Of a stretch of DNA of 64,000 nt, positions 11,478 through 25,133 are shown one piece after another. A program made the position numbers and the translations under genes. This DNA is from Paramacrobiotus metropolitanus (taxonomy: Eukaryota; Tardigrada; Eutardigrada; Parachela; Macrobiotidae). Location: assembly GCF_019649055.1 (NCBI RefSeq), contig NW_026570227.1, positions 558,001-622,000 on the forward strand, in the 5' to 3' direction. The notes below the pieces were generated by a model. That model did no database searches, was not told where the DNA came from, and saw only the letters and a program-made list of their open reading frames with translations. How positions within the stretch are numbered: the stretch's first letter is position 1; each line of letters starts with the position of its first letter.

Positions 11478-13096
11478 CTGTAAAATCTTCATTATTAGTT
11501 TTGGGCAGCTTACGTGAATACTTACTATTCCGTTCTAAGTGAAATTTGAATTTCCATTCCTAATTCCAAAAATTACATTCCGGATATTAGTATTCCGCTA
11601 AGAGTATTCATTCCGTATTCCGTATTCTATTTCGCTAGACGGTTTAGGCCGCTAAAAATGCCACACGGACGCCAGCGCAGCCATTGGCTCCCGGTACAAA
11701 ACGCTGTAAAAACGTTTACAGAAACATTGCGACAGACAACCTGTGGGAGGAAGTGAAACTACTCATATTACGCTGCACGTTCTACTACGTTCGCGAAGAT
11801 AGAGTTGCATGAGTTAATAAAGCAACAGCATAACAATGCGCATGTTTCGAAAGCGAATATTTCCTTGCTTTATAGCAAAATGCGCTTGTTTCGGAAGAGA
11901 ATATTTTCTTGCTTCATAGTAAAATGCTCCCCTACGTTGCTAATGTTGGTGCAACATTGTTAATCTTGAAAATGACGTGTCGGTATTTCTCAGCAAAAGC
12001 AGGCGGCACAGTACTGAAAGGTAGTAACGTAGCACACTAGGACTGCCTGGGGCAGGCACGTTTCATGTGATCGGCATGCACGCCGATTGCCAGCACCGTT
12101 GCCACTGCCAGAACCATTTCCGTAACTAGAAGTTAAAACTACCTTTTTCAGTTTTCGGTAGCTTTTGAGTTTGTTTTGCCTTTTAGCTTTTTGAGTTTAT
12201 TATTTTTCTTTGATTTCTTAAATGTGTGAGGCCTTACTCTGGGCATCTTTGACTTTACCAGAATATTAAAATCGATTGTTCTTATGAGCAAGGTTTTTAT
12301 ATTTATTTCTTTAACAGATATAACCGGGGCGCATTAGCTGCTCCAAATTTAGAGAAATCTGACGTTTTTGTAGAAAAAAACTTAGTTTTACCGTTTCTGG
12401 CAACTGCCAGCTTTTACCGCTTGCCAGAACGCATAGTGGCAACTGCCACTGCCGGTGGCAATTGCCAGTGGCAGATGCCACTGCCACCTTTTATCCCCTG
12501 CCACGGTTCGGTCCAAGACGAAAAAGGTTGGGGCAAACACTTACATGATTTGTTTTAAACGCAAGCGCGGTGCAGGCAAAGATGATGCGGCGTGACCGCC
12601 GGTTGCTCCAGACCGTAATCTTGGCTGCACTACCACACATAACTCAAAGGGAAATTGATGTTTATTCAAAAATGTTGCTCAATTTCTGTTAAATCAAACT
12701 ACAGATAAAGATCGAACGGCGCCCACAGCGTGCTACTTAAGCAAAAATCTCTATATAAAAATCGCGTAAGCCTTAATTTTTGTTGAGTTCGTCAGCTCGA
12801 CTTACTGATTCCAACTGCCCTAGCTAAGCAACATTCGATAGCCCTTAACGCATGGATTTGCCATCATAAATCATATTTTAGGGAAAAAATTATTTTTGGA
12901 AGAAAAAATTAGAAAACTTAAACATACAAAAACCGCTTTCTAACCGGCTTGGTCCAACAAATTCTGCGACCAGCGCAGCTGTGCTGCAGATCCGCACAAA
13001 AAGCATAAAGCGCGGGGATGGAGAGTTTCGACAAACAGCGATTAGTCACTATGTTGAGTCATCAATTATCGCGAGGCCGCCCTCCCTGTTTTAAGG
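11478..13096. other. No gene recognised; includes dispersed repeat at 12390-12500
   Basis: Contains a second copy of the TGCCACTGCCGGTGGCA repeat (12390-12500, compare 5040-5140) and a run of ATTCC-rich words near 11530-11630. No coding frame of interest. Confidence 0.5.
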
Positions 13097-13490
13097 TTGT
13101 ACTGTACCACAGTATTAATGCCGCTATCCTGGTATCATGGAAGCGATCTGCTGAAGAAACATGAGAAATGCTACACGGAACTGTCCTTCCTGAAAATAAT
13201 TCCAGCGCATGCTATTCGTCGACAATGCCGTTCTTTTGCCGTGTGTCCACTACTGCATTATTCCTGCTTTTCGTGTACACGACATACGCAGTGGTTTATT
13301 TCGTGTGATACCACAGAACTTGCGTTCAGTAGGACGGTTTTATGCGGCAATGTGCTCATGCCATCGGCCATCCCTTGCTGTAACCATTGCAGTCTATCTT
13401 ACGTATACGCTATTTTACGCCGCCTCTCCGTTGCACGCTTAAATTAAGCGTTCACCAGTTCTGAGACGAGCTTGTAGGGTAAGCCAAGAT
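13097..13490 (+). repeat. Dispersed repeat family A, copy 1
   Basis: Shares blocks such as ATTTTACGCCGCCTCTCCGT, GCACGCTTAAA and TCTGAGACGAGCTT with 17380-17680, in the same order. The 116-codon open frame here (13097-13447) lies entirely inside the repeat and is not convincing as a gene. Confidence 0.6.
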
Positions 13491-13887
13491 TACGTGTGCC
13501 TCCCCTTTGCCTTTTCAACTTCACCTTTACCTTCGCCTTTTTGCCGTCAAAACCTTGCCGTCTCATTTAAACTTCCTAAAATGCCTTAGAACTATGACTG
13601 TAGCATGACGCAACACCGTCAGACACTTTAGCATTTTCGAACTTAGCGTCGGCATCCACGTTTGGGAAATTATTGCTCCAGTTATTACGGTATCATAGAA
13701 TTAGAATATGAATTCTCATTTTTTCAATTTTATCAGTTTGTCATAGCAAAGGACAAAAAATGGCGATAGTGACGAACGACGATAGACCAAATGGCGATCA
13801 CTATGCCCATGGTGTTAAGGGAAGTGTTCCGACACATATATACAGATATTTAGATATATTTATAGTATTTAAACAATGCGTGTTCTT

Positions 13888-14730
13888 TTAGTAAACATTT
13901 TGCATTCCCTCAGTCTCAAACGCTCTCAACCATTTATCGCGTGATACAATAAATCTGCTTACTTTGAATTCAATATTGGTACCTGCCCCTGGGGGCAACT
14001 TGGGGTGCCGCCAGGGGCAGCAACGTTGACCCCATGGGCAACTAGCGGGGGTCGCCCCTTCTTTCAGGATAGTCTTTTCAAAGATTAGTCTCATACTGCA
14101 AAGTGCTGCGGAAGCTCTCACATTCACTGCGGCCCTTGGCCAGGTACAGTTTATGTTTTATGTTGGATTATCGTGTGCTGTGGCTCAGTTTGATTGAATG
14201 ATTTGTACAACTGTTTCGCTGGGTAACAACAACGTCATTAGATCGTGCGTTTTGTGGATATCTCCCCTATTCTGGATGAGCAGTTGGATAACGTCTATCC
14301 TTTTGGCTTTTTTCGCGGATTCCGAAATCTTTCGTATTCAGACTATAATTAAATTTTACGGTCTTTCGGGCTAACACCAGCCGCGATCTTTCTGTGGAGG
14401 GTTCTCGTGACTGCTAAGCTTAATCTCTACATTCACTGCATTCTTATAACGGCAATTTTATTCCGTAGCAGGAACTGGTATACCTCGACTTAATATGATG
14501 TGCTTTTTTTGTATAATGTTGCAAGACGCAGTTTGCGCTTACTTGTCCAACCGAGATTAGGCTGTAGCGCGTACTCATGACGCATGTTCTCTAACAAAAC
14601 AATTTTCGGGACTGTCCAGCACTAGCACGCTTTACTTGCGCAAAATTACACAACCGAAGTTGTAGTGAGACGATTTTATTTTCAAACTGCCTATGGCAAG
14701 CACGATAAAAAAATTCGAACTTCATAATTA
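13888..14730 (+). repeat. Dispersed repeat family B, copy 1
   Basis: Ordered similarity to 21560-22330: GTGGCTCAGTTTG, TAGCAGGAACTGGTAT, GACTGTCCAGCACTAGCA, GCTTTACTTGCGCAAAA and GAAGTTGTAGTGAG all have diverged counterparts there. No transposase or RT frame seen; probably an old non-autonomous element. Confidence 0.55.
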
Positions 14731-17379
14731 TACAGATACAAGTATTAAAATCCTATTAATTTCTTTTGATGCCGTATCTGATGTTACTATTAGTATGAAT
14801 AGCTTGATGTCCGCTAAAAGATGCCGGTTCGATCTTAGTGATGATTGTTCACGATACTAATAGTACAACGTGCACAAAAACATTGCCCTTTGCCATGATG
14901 CCCTGTTTAAAGCGTTTCGACCATCCGGCGTATCCTTGTAGCGCTCCGGGTCGTCGTGACAGAATAGTCTTGCGCTGAACGTCACGAATTTTGAGAAGAG
15001 GAATAAACTGCAAGGAGGAGTAAAAGCTTTAAAGCGGTTGAAATTACAATCCAAAAATGTGCTTCTGAAAAGACACCGAAAATCTGCAATGCGTGTTTTG
15101 TTACGGCGCATTTATACTTATACGGTTGGATGTCACAAACCGAAGCAGTCTGCTCGTAGCGGATGCGCATTGTGCCCTGTTTGGTAGAATTCCAACAAGT
15201 AAGGTAAATGGTTTTTTCGAAATCTCCAGCGTAGCCTAGAGTAAAGTGTGCTGCGCATCCACTGAAGCGGTTACAAAATTTTGGTGCAAAAAAAATCTCT
15301 TAATTAATCGCAATGTAGTTATATGGAATATCACGGAGTCCGGACACTGCAGAAGGGTTTTCAGGCAGCGAATGATTTTATCGGTTTGCTTTTCATTACA
15401 TTCAGTACGGAAGCAAGTACAGAGTAGTTGGTACTAACGCAAAAGGGAGTGAGCTGGAAATCCCTTATCTACAGTATAAAGGTCACGAAATATGACCCAG
15501 TTGCACAGCTCTACAGATACCTGCAAAATGATTGTATGCCTTCGCAATCCTCCATCGTCTTGAGCCCAGACAGCTCTGGAAGCCATACACCGTTCTTATT
15601 TATCTTCGAAATGGTTAAATTTTTCAACCAGGCTGTATCCGCTGTATCTAATGGAAGACGGTTTAATGCCGTTAGTTTCAATTTCAGCTGCAACTGTTGA
15701 TTTCTTCCGAGCACGGAGAAAATTCGTGATAGGCAAAATAAGAATTTCAAACGAGAAAATGCGCCTTGCCAGGTGATCAGTTATACCCCTAGTCAAGGAT
15801 CAGCCGAATGGCCAACAAGGTTTGCAGAATTACAACTGCAGCTTATGGTGGCCTGCATATTCGCGATGCGTAATCTATAATGTAGACGTGCATTTACCGG
15901 CACTGCTGATACCCGTGATCCTCCGGGGTATGGAGAAACGGGATTGGTGTCTTCTTAATCTGGTTGACTTTTCCTGAGATGTTTCCGTGGTGCATCTTGT
16001 AGTGTTTGTTGTTGCAAACGCTCTGAGTTGCGCTGATTGCTAGTAGTGTTTCATTAGGCATGCAAACAAAACATGGTTGCACATTGAATTAACCGCGACT
16101 GGTTTTGAACTGTAGCATCTCCACATCAGCGCCTTCGCTCGGGATCGGTAAAACAGTCGAATACCTTCCCTTACCGCTTTTTGTGAAAAAGGCCTTCGGA
16201 ATGTATTCTGTGAATAAATAGCCTATTCCAGATTGCCCAGTCCATGTTCGTACGGTTCTTCTTCCGCACGGAAGCTGAAGTTACGGGTTGTTTCTACTTC
16301 CGTGCGCGACGTTAAGTCGCTGTAACCTAGCGTCTGAGGGGTGACCTGTAAAAACTTAATGGACGCCGTACTTTTGCATGTGCACTACGGCGCCTCTAAC
16401 TTATGCAATCTGAAAAACCCTTTTGTGTAGTACGACAAACCTGCGTACACTATGATGGTTTTAAGTGGCACGTTGTACAAGGCCATTTCGTGTGTCACAG
16501 GTCGACTGTTTGAAATAGAAGTTTTACGTATGGACAGCACGCTATGATGTGATTTGCTTCTCCATAGAATACTCCATAGCTCTCGAGAGGGTTTGCAACT
16601 GAAGGCAGTGGCCAGATAATATTTGTCAGTTAGTGATGTGATAATTTACTTCCATCTCTCACAAACAATCCAAAATGATGACCAATTCTTTGTCTCTGAG
16701 TGGTGTTGAGCTTATGGCGTATTCTCTTACCTTCCGCATCTCTGGATCAGAAATTATTGCTGAGTACTTGAGAGAGAACGGCTTTTGAATGAATGCCTGT
16801 CAACTTGGATGAAAAGCAGCTCTGGAATATCTGGTCTTTGGTAGTTTTCGTTTGAATGCGGAAGTTTATATAAAGGTCGAGGTAAGCAGACCGATTTCTT
16901 TAGCGGGATGATTGTCTACCTCACCTCAGCCACTTCTATGTTTTTCTAATATTACGTCTGCTTTTTATGCCGTCTGAAAAAGCTTTAAATTTATAACAAA
17001 TCTCTTGGCTAAGGATGTAACTTTCAAATTTCAGGACTGCAAGTGCAAACAGTTGTAGCATAGAGTCGTCAATGACGCTTTAACGAAGACGTTCTGTTCT
17101 ATCTGCTCCTTTTCAACCGAGATTCCTTCCAAAATCAAAATCATACCTGGCCTACGGGTCCCGGCTTGCATTTTTACTTTATGCAACACATAAAACCCTT
17201 TGAGTAGGGCGGTGGTCCATGTTTTCTGTCTTTCCCGCAAGTACAGAGCTTTTTGAATTGTGACGAGACTTTCAAACTATAATTTTTGCAAATTTTTTTA
17301 GTGAGTTTTCGGCTTTATTCATGGACACCAGTACAATCGTCTCCCTCTCTTCCTCCACTTTACAAATCAAATCATAGCA
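14731..17379. other. No gene recognised
   Basis: Open frames up to 90 codons (15428-15700 plus, 14857-15111 minus) have no recognisable domain and lack splice or start context. Confidence 0.45.
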
Positions 17380-17680
17380 CTGACATTACTGCACTCAGTC
17401 TTGCACCAATGTTTTGTAACTTTTGTTGTGCACAGCTGTTTTCATTTGTTTTTACATCCCATCACGCTGTTTTCGTTGCATATTTGCTGCACTGTCCACT
17501 GCTGTAAGGGGACACTACCCTTGCACGAAAACATTAAATTTTCCATTATTATGTTTACTCGCGGCCGTAGTCATGAAACTGCAGTTCAGCTTATACACTG
17601 TTTTACGCCCCCTATCTGCTGCACGCTTAAAGAGTTTACCGGCTCTGAGACGAGCTTCTACATTTTCTGCTATAATTATG
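17380..17680 (+). repeat. Dispersed repeat family A, copy 2
   Basis: Counterpart of 13097-13490: CACTGTTTTACGCCCCCTAT, CTGCACGCTTAAAGAG and CTCTGAGACGAGCTTCT. Nested open frames here are repeat-derived. Confidence 0.6.
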
Positions 17681-18483
17681 GTGTGTGAAAAAGCAGCTCG
17701 CCCGCAGCCATTCATGGCGAGCAAGTTTAACAACTACATGTGACGACAAAACACGAGCACGCACATGATGCGGACCACCAACAAATTTCATCATGCAGTC
17801 ATGCTCAACTGAATTCTATTCCGTGAAATAGCAAAGTGCATGGCTGTTCAGCACTTTAACTTCATCGGGCTTTTCCCAGGATATCTCGATTTAAGTGGAA
17901 GTTTTAACCTTTAGCTCTATTGCTGCCATGCAGTCGAAAGCCAACGCGGCTACCCTGCCAGTCACTCCGCGCATGGCCCCTTCCAGATCGCTGTTAACGA
18001 CGACAGCGAAGCGCATATTGTTGGTCCAGCATCGCTGTTATGTAAGCTGGCCACCCATTACGGATGTGGCTTCTTGGACGTCGTGCAAGGGAAAACCAGA
18101 GATTTAATGAAGAAACCCGAGGTCAACCAAGCGCAGCACCACGCTGAAAGCGATGTCATTTCGCCAGCGGAAGTCAGCTGTCGACGACGTCCTGCGTTAC
18201 GTCGCCCATGTTGTATGCGTGTTGGCTGCAGACCATTGTCAGGCTGTGAAAGATGTTTGATTATCTCTGGTGCAATATACATCTCGCTGGTGATCCTGCA
18301 AGGCGCGCTGGCTACCTTTACCATCCTATGTTTTTCCACTTAAGTTTAAGTTTAATCGTTTCACGTCCGCACACAATCTGGGTAAGACCCAATCCGAGGC
18401 AGCAGACTCGTCATAAAAAAAAAATAAAAATAAAACTTAAAACATCGAACAACGATAAGCAAACATAATTAGCAAACAAGCAA

Positions 18484-19466
18484 ACAAACGTTCGGAGGAA
18501 TTAGCACTTCCAGTCTTTCTGGCTTCGATTCACTCCGTATCTGACTTGCTATCCCTTCTGTTACCCTCACGGCCGGCTGTAAATGCTACGGAGGCTCTTA
18601 ATCTGTGGAAGTTAAACGCTCACCAAGCAGAATTGCCCGAACCTAACTTCCGGAAATTGCAGAAAACCTGGGATCTGCCGCTGTGCAACGTATCTCTGTC
18701 CACCCTGCTGGATGTGTATCGCGACGATCAGACTAACAAAGCGCGCTTACTAGCCCAGTCCCGGCCAGAAGCTGGCATTTGGTTGAACGCACTGCCCTCC
18801 GCTCATCTAGGCAATTTACTGGACGACGACACGCTAAAAATTTCGGTTGGTCTCCGGCTTGGCGCAGTTATCTGTGAGCCACATGACTGTATGAAGTGTC
18901 ATAAGCCAGTAGATCGTTATGCACACCACGGCTTATCTTGTGCATTCTCCGCCGGCAGGCACCCACGGCACGGCGGGCTTAATAACATTGTTTGCCGCGC
19001 CCTCGTTTCAGCCGGCTTACCTGCAAAACTGGAACCGCGCGGCACCTCACACACGAGCGAACGACGCCCAGACGGCTGCACAACGTTTGCCTGGCAGAGG
19101 GGAATGTGCTTGGCGTGGGATGTCACCTGTGTCGATACGGTCGCTGCTTCCCATATTAGGTCCACATCGACGACCGCCGGATCGGCCGCGGTGCAAGCGG
19201 AAGAAAGAAAATCCAGTTTATACTTCTACCTGAGCGGGCGTTACATTTTCGCACCCATTGCCTTCGAAACAATGGGACCATGGGGACCGTCAGCTACCGC
19301 TATTATCAAAGAAATCGGGAAACGACTGCGTGATCAAACCGGAGAGGCTCGCTCCCATGAATTTCTCCGGCAGCGGCTATCTTTGGAGATTCAGCGGGGA
19401 AACGCGGCTTCTGTTTTAGGAACAATGGATGGAGTGGAAAAGTTAATTGAGCTCTTTCTTTTGTGA
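18484..19466 (+). pseudogene. Retroelement C-terminal domain with PD-(D/E)XK-like core, 5'-truncated
   Basis: The frame is open from about 18484 (EELALPVFLASIHSVSDLL), upstream of the first ATG at 18546, to a TGA at 19466. It has a zinc-ribbon-like CMKCHKPVDRYAHHGLSC, then RHGGLNNIVCRALVSAGLPA, then RRPDGCTTFAWQRG and WDVTCVDT. The RPD...WDVTCVD spacing suggests a PD-(D/E)XK-type nuclease fold. I know this tail from animal reverse-transcriptase-like proteins, where it follows the polymerase. No polymerase frame remains upstream; 17895-18480 has only broken open frames. A tail such as AATAAAGAG follows. Read as a 5'-truncated but otherwise open relic. Confidence 0.6.
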
Positions 19467-19589
19467 TTAGTAAACGTTTTCATTGTTTTGTTAACTCATA
19501 AATGTTTATTGATTTGTATTCTGCAGTCGTTTTGAAATAAAGAGGTTATCAGAGCAAACATAATAAATAAGCGTTCATATTTCCAACAA

Positions 19590-20580
19590 GTTCACATGAT
19601 CAGTATGGTAAAACTTCTTAAGTGATTTCACTGTCCTCCAGTCAACATTATCTAAAGCCGCTTTAAATTTAGTCAGACTTCCATAATCTTCTGCCGGTAT
19701 GCGCAAATCGTTCCATATCCTTGCCATTCGATAGGCGAAAGATTTATCCGAAGGTGGAAGTGCTTAACCGCAAAACGTTGATCCGGTGGGGACTATCGGG
19801 CATGGATGTTCAGCCATCCTCTGTCCATGACGCGTCGCACCTGCAACACCACAATGCGCAGTAACATCCTTCCGGAATAATTTATCTCCGTACGCCGTAC
19901 GGAATAAGGTTAAACGAAAGTTTGTAAGTCAGTTGCAGACTGTGTTTGAGATTTCGCCGTACGATCGGTTCCCATTCAAGTTCTTTTAGCCTGCTTTGAT
20001 AATTACTCGGTTGACCTTTAAAAGGAAGCGATCTAACGAATCTTTTCTGAACATTTTCGATAATATCAATTAATCCTTTCTGAGCTGGAAATGTTACGGA
20101 TGAACAATAGTCCGAGACGGGAAGAACTCCGCTTTTATATAATATGCAACGTGCCGACAAGTCTCGGCGTCGGAACAATACGTTGAGGTATCTTAGTCGT
20201 TTAAACATCCTGCTGGAGACATTCTCACACTGCAGTTTCCACTTGTGATTACGTTCAAGATAAATTCCCAGATATTTCGCTGAATCAGCTATAGGAATGC
20301 CTTCACCATTTAGCTGGTAGCAATGCAACGACTTCGCACGAGACGAAAATTTTATACATGCGGATTTTTTACCGTTAAATACGAGGCTATGGTTTCGCGC
20401 CCATTCAGCAACCGCATCAAGATCTTTTTGAAAATTTAATTCATCCATGTTCGTTTCAATAATCCTGCATATCATTACGTCGTCTGCAAACATTACCAAC
20501 TCGCTTCCATGCACACAAACTTCAGGAAGGTCATTGACTCAACAGTTATATAGAGTGGGACCAACGCGCGAACCTGCTGC
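19590..20580 (-). pseudogene. Non-LTR reverse transcriptase fragment
   Basis: The best block (19882-20514) carries the catalytic FADDVMIC motif, then WARNHSLVFNGKKS, KYLGIYLERNHKW and a long helical thumb-like tail, the order seen in LINE-type RTs. Upstream the frame continues to about 20580 with the GSRVGP motif but is interrupted by an in-frame TGA. Downstream, pieces in shifted frames (AYRMARIWNDLRIP) show that the 3' part has frameshifts. It lacks endonuclease and finger regions: a dead 5'-truncated copy, different in sequence from the RT at 27.1 kb. Confidence 0.75.
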
Positions 20581-21559
20581 ATGTAAGTCTTCGGGGGTGT
20601 CGTGACGTTTAGCAGGTGCGCCTTGGTGAAATCCGTGATGTGCAGCCGCGTGCCAAGCCAGACGTTAATTGTGCTGCGTGTTGAGATGGTAGAGCACGTT
20701 ATTCCATGTTAGAATACTTAGTCTTAGCATTGATTACACGTATTTGTAGCGTATCTGGGAAAGTCTTTATTAAAGATTTATGCGGGTCAGCTAATGAGGA
20801 AATAACAGCTTAAGAAAAAATTAGGAAAATCAGGAAAAGGCTGTTTTACTGTTAGGATACGAGTACTTACCGTCCTCCCTCAGTCTTGCGGCTTCCCATC
20901 TCCACGTTTGCCGCTCCAGTGCAAGTCACGACTGAATTAGAATATGGCACTGTTACTAAATGCACGCCTACTAAATGCACGTGGGGGCTGCTGATAGTGA
21001 AGTGTTTTTGTTGTAACTCTGGATGCGATTTGGATGTTATTTTTCGTTTGGTTTTTCCAAGTATAAATTGCAGTTTCATTAAAAAAAATACGTTTATTGC
21101 ATAATGTAATACGTTACCCTTGACGTTATCAACACTAAAGTCGCTGTAGGCTTTACTATCGACCTTATAATCATTACCATTTGTGGTTTTCGTTGGATTT
21201 CTACTCATTTGGACTGATTTTGTGCTGTATCAGGTCACGAAGATGGAAGCGGGTTTTTGACCTTTAAGAATGCAACCGTTGAAATTCCAAAGCAAAATTT
21301 TTCCGTGGAGCAGTGGATCGGGGCTGTTACCAACGATTCGGTAAAATATGACTGGAATACGGTATCTGCCAACGACACCAAGGACACTCTCTTGCGGAAG
21401 CTCTGTTTTTTCATTGACTGTGGCCCTGAACCAAGTACAGTAAACTGATTTCGTTTTCTGTGGTGTGCTAGTCTTTCTGTTGAACATAGATCCATGGTGT
21501 TTTACAGATGACATCTGCCCTCGGTGGCAAGTTAGAGGATGGAAGCCTTATTATGCAGG

Positions 21560-22330
21560 TTCGAAACATTTCAACGCCGTAATGAACTTGTGGTTGGCGG
21601 TGGCTCAGTTTGTTGGGATAATGGGTTATCTATTAGGGATTATTGATCCGTGTTCATCACGCCTACTAAATACACGTTGGGACTGCACGTATTTTTATAT
21701 CTGCGTTTGGATTATAAATTTGGTGATATGGTACACGAGTTTCCTCATGTCTCTCTCTTGGTTTTTTTTTGTATTCTTATTTGATTTTGCTCGTTTTGCG
21801 CCTATCTATCTCGGCTTGTTGAGCTAATTCCGGTCGGGATAACTCTGTAGACTTCTAAGCCTAATCTCTCCAAGTCCATTCCCTTTAAAACTGGCGATTT
21901 TACTTTGTAGCAGAAACTAGTATGATTCGCAGGTGCAATGTAGTTGTTCTAACTGCACCAGCACTACGAACTTGGCAACTTGATCCTTGTCCATCTTAGA
22001 CAAATTACGATTATAATTTATAAACCGTTGCACTTGAAACCGGTTGTCTATTCTTATGACCTGAACTGTAAAGAAATATTAACTATGACGGTATTGCTTG
22101 CTCTTGCATCCCTGACGACTGTTGTCTTATAAATTTATTTTCGGACTTTCCAGCAGTAGCATGCTTTACTATCGCAAAACCATGCGAACCGAAATTGTAG
22201 TGAGTACGGCTATATTTTCGAACTGTCCAAGGCAAAGTCTAATAAAATTGCTGACTACATAATACGTACTGTAGCCGCGCGATAAGTTTGCACCACAGAG
22301 TCTGGTATACGGAAATCGTCATAAACGCTG
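21560..22330 (+). repeat. Dispersed repeat family B, copy 2
   Basis: Diverged counterpart of 13888-14730; its end (22260-22330) also resembles 550-650. The 120-codon open frame overlapping its start (21465-21827) is hydrophobic and probably fortuitous. Confidence 0.5.
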
Positions 22331-25133
22331 CAGCATGTTCTAAGTAACGTGTGCGCTGTCCGATCGGGGGCAGGCTGCGCCCGGAACTAAAAGTGATGCA
22401 AAGTCATCGCGCTGCTACGAATCTGTCTAAAACCTCTTCGAAATCAATCCCTCCAATGTCGCCCTCCCAGGAGTCGCTGCTGTATCGTGATTGGTCGTTA
22501 CTCTCTGCCATTGCATCGGCATCGACATACTGTCTCCAGTCTGCAAATATAATAAAATTATTTAGAAAACTGTATAGTGCTTAAACGTCCTTGAAAAATA
22601 TCAGTGATGATAGGGGCGAAAGTTATTTTTAAATTACTATCTGGTAGCGTTCGGGCAGTGGCCGAAGAACCACAGAGGAGGACGACCAATGCGATTCCGC
22701 ATCTCAATCCGAATTGTAACATTATAGCTGCTTTCCAGTGGTTACCCAGATAAAATGGGTTCGCACGCTATCTGAACTGCGCAAACAATATTGCTGAGTT
22801 GCTGGTTTAGATTACTACGAGAACAACTGCCGTCATATAATACTCGTATATTGCCGCTGTGATTTCTTACGGCGTTTGGTTTGAAATTCATGTATGATTA
22901 TGTAACGCAAACTGCTCCGAGCAACATGTAATTACAATTTATTGCCAATTTCCTGCAGAACTGGTGTCGAAGAATTAAGAAGAATCCTTCGAATTTTTCA
23001 TAAAAACAAGCTAAGTAATATGAATACAGCAATAAATTATAATCCATTTTAACCGACTGTATTACTGAAAAAATTTTGTTCGAACAATAAAACAGAAAAT
23101 CTAAGATTTTTTGAACTGTGCTAATAATTACTGGCTTCCCCCTCATACGACCCTCTAATTACTTCGCCATTATTATGAACACATATTTTTGTATTTATGA
23201 TTTGATTTCTTTACTGATGCAATCCTTGTTACACTCTGGTGCTTTCTAGTAAAAGCAGAAAGGTCAGTGGGCGCGGAAGTTGTTTAATCTCGCTAATTTC
23301 TAATTAATTCTCAACATTTTCAAGGACCAAAGCCCTTAAGTCAGCATCGCGTGAAAGTCAGTGCCAGACGGAATGGATTATTTACCGTTTAACAGATTTA
23401 ACAAACAAACAAACCTTGCTAGTCGATATGAGGATGCACTTTTGGCGAATGCACGACCATGATAACCGTATGTAACTCCTGCATCGCAATTCCCAAGCAT
23501 TGTACCAGCATACTAATTGCAACAAGGATGTGTTAAAACAAATCAATTAGCTAAAAACGAGAGTCTATAATAAACTAGGTGCTGAAAGGGGGTGGCAATA
23601 AAAAACGGGGGTGTTCGGGGTGGCAAATAGTGTCACCCGGCGTGTGGAGGGACTTTATCAGTACCAATATCTTTATTGCACGCATCTTGGTCTCTGTCAT
23701 TAAGGAGACCGTCTAGGAACCGGGCTAATGAGGCTAATGACACAATACAGTAAGAATAAGACCGTGCGCGCCATCAGTAAGAACTGCTTCAACTGCACGG
23801 ATGGCCAGGGTCAACGTTTGACATACCCTTTCAAAAAAGGACACTGCGATAAGGTCACATGTGCCGCAAAACTTTTATGGAGAAAAACAAATGTCGCTTT
23901 GTTTCCGGCGCTCAGTAGGTTCGGCGACGCAGCAAATATGTGCATCCGTTCCGCGGCGCGCACCGACGTTGGCCTGCACGGGAGCGGGAGATTCGCTGGC
24001 GGAGGGAACCAGCAAGCGGAATAGCTGGAGCTGCGAACTTAGCAGCAGAATCTTTGGCAGGTTTAACGGTCAGGTCACGGACGTCCGCTCAACCCCGAGG
24101 AATAGCTGGCGCAGACTGCCACAACTCCAGGTCGTAAGGTCACGGGCAGGGATATGCCACACGGCTGATTACAGCTCAAGTCACCGGTGGCCATCCACGC
24201 GGCCGCTGTCAGGATCATGGTCGCAGTGAAGGACGATCCCGGTCACGGGCGGGAGCCTACAGAACGCTGGAGGTCGAAGATTTTGGCGGTGGTGAGGTGT
24301 TTGCTTCTGGGTTGGGTTACCGGGCGTTGGTTGTGCAGTCACACGATGTCCGGAAGTCGCAGCGGCGTGCTTTAGGCGACGTCGTGCACGGCGCAGTCGA
24401 ACAGTTAGTTACATACATGACATTTAAATCCATCCTATATATTCGTAATTTCGTATATCCTATAATTATTACAGTGCAAGTAATGCACCACGCATTTGTA
24501 GTAGCCAGAGCTATTAATATTAGCATATTGAATGGCTTAATCAGCGAAATTCAGTTTAAGAACACTGCGTACTCTGTAATCTGAAGGACGAATTAGAGAT
24601 GGCGAAGCAGTATTCTTTGTGCACCATCCAGTCTAGAAATACACCGTTTCCATAACGCCAATTTAGTTTCGCTGTTTTCCGGAGCGGACTGACACCAGTT
24701 GGCAGTCGGTTAAACTAGAATAATTACAAAGACTAGTCTTTGTACACTATTTAGTTTACGGCTTGTTTTCGTCAGGTCTATGGAAAGTCTGTAACCAAAA
24801 TGTTACACGATTCTGATTCGCACATTTTAGGGGGGTGATTTAGCACAGCACACGCATCAAGTTACACAAAGGAAGATACTGTAAGGGACTATCTGTGAAC
24901 TACGTTCCCGAAAATTCGTTCTGTACGTAGCTTGTGTATGGTCCCTAACTATACCGTTAATTACAAATTTATAGTACACGAATAACAATACGTAATTTGC
25001 ACAGCGAGTCCGCGACGGAATTTTTTCGCTGACTGCGAAGCAGACAAGAAAACGCCACTTCGTGTTTTGCACTTAGGGCATACCTCTGCAATAACTTTCC
25101 GTTTTAACTGCCCTGTAGTACTCGTACTGCTGA
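22331..25133. other. No gene recognised; GC-rich block at 23730-24400
   Basis: 23730-24400 is more GC-rich than its surroundings and has overlapping open frames in all three plus-strand phases, including FNCTDGQGQRLTYPFKKGHC, but no family is recognised. The rest is AT-rich. Confidence 0.4.

Noticed and set aside
21465-21827. A 120-codon hydrophobic plus-strand frame
   Set aside because: It overlaps a dispersed repeat with a diverged copy at 14.1 kb where the frame is not kept.
23728-24229. A possible gene in the GC-rich block with overlapping plus-strand frames
   Set aside because: Three phases are open at once, with no domain, and codon use does not favour any one of them.
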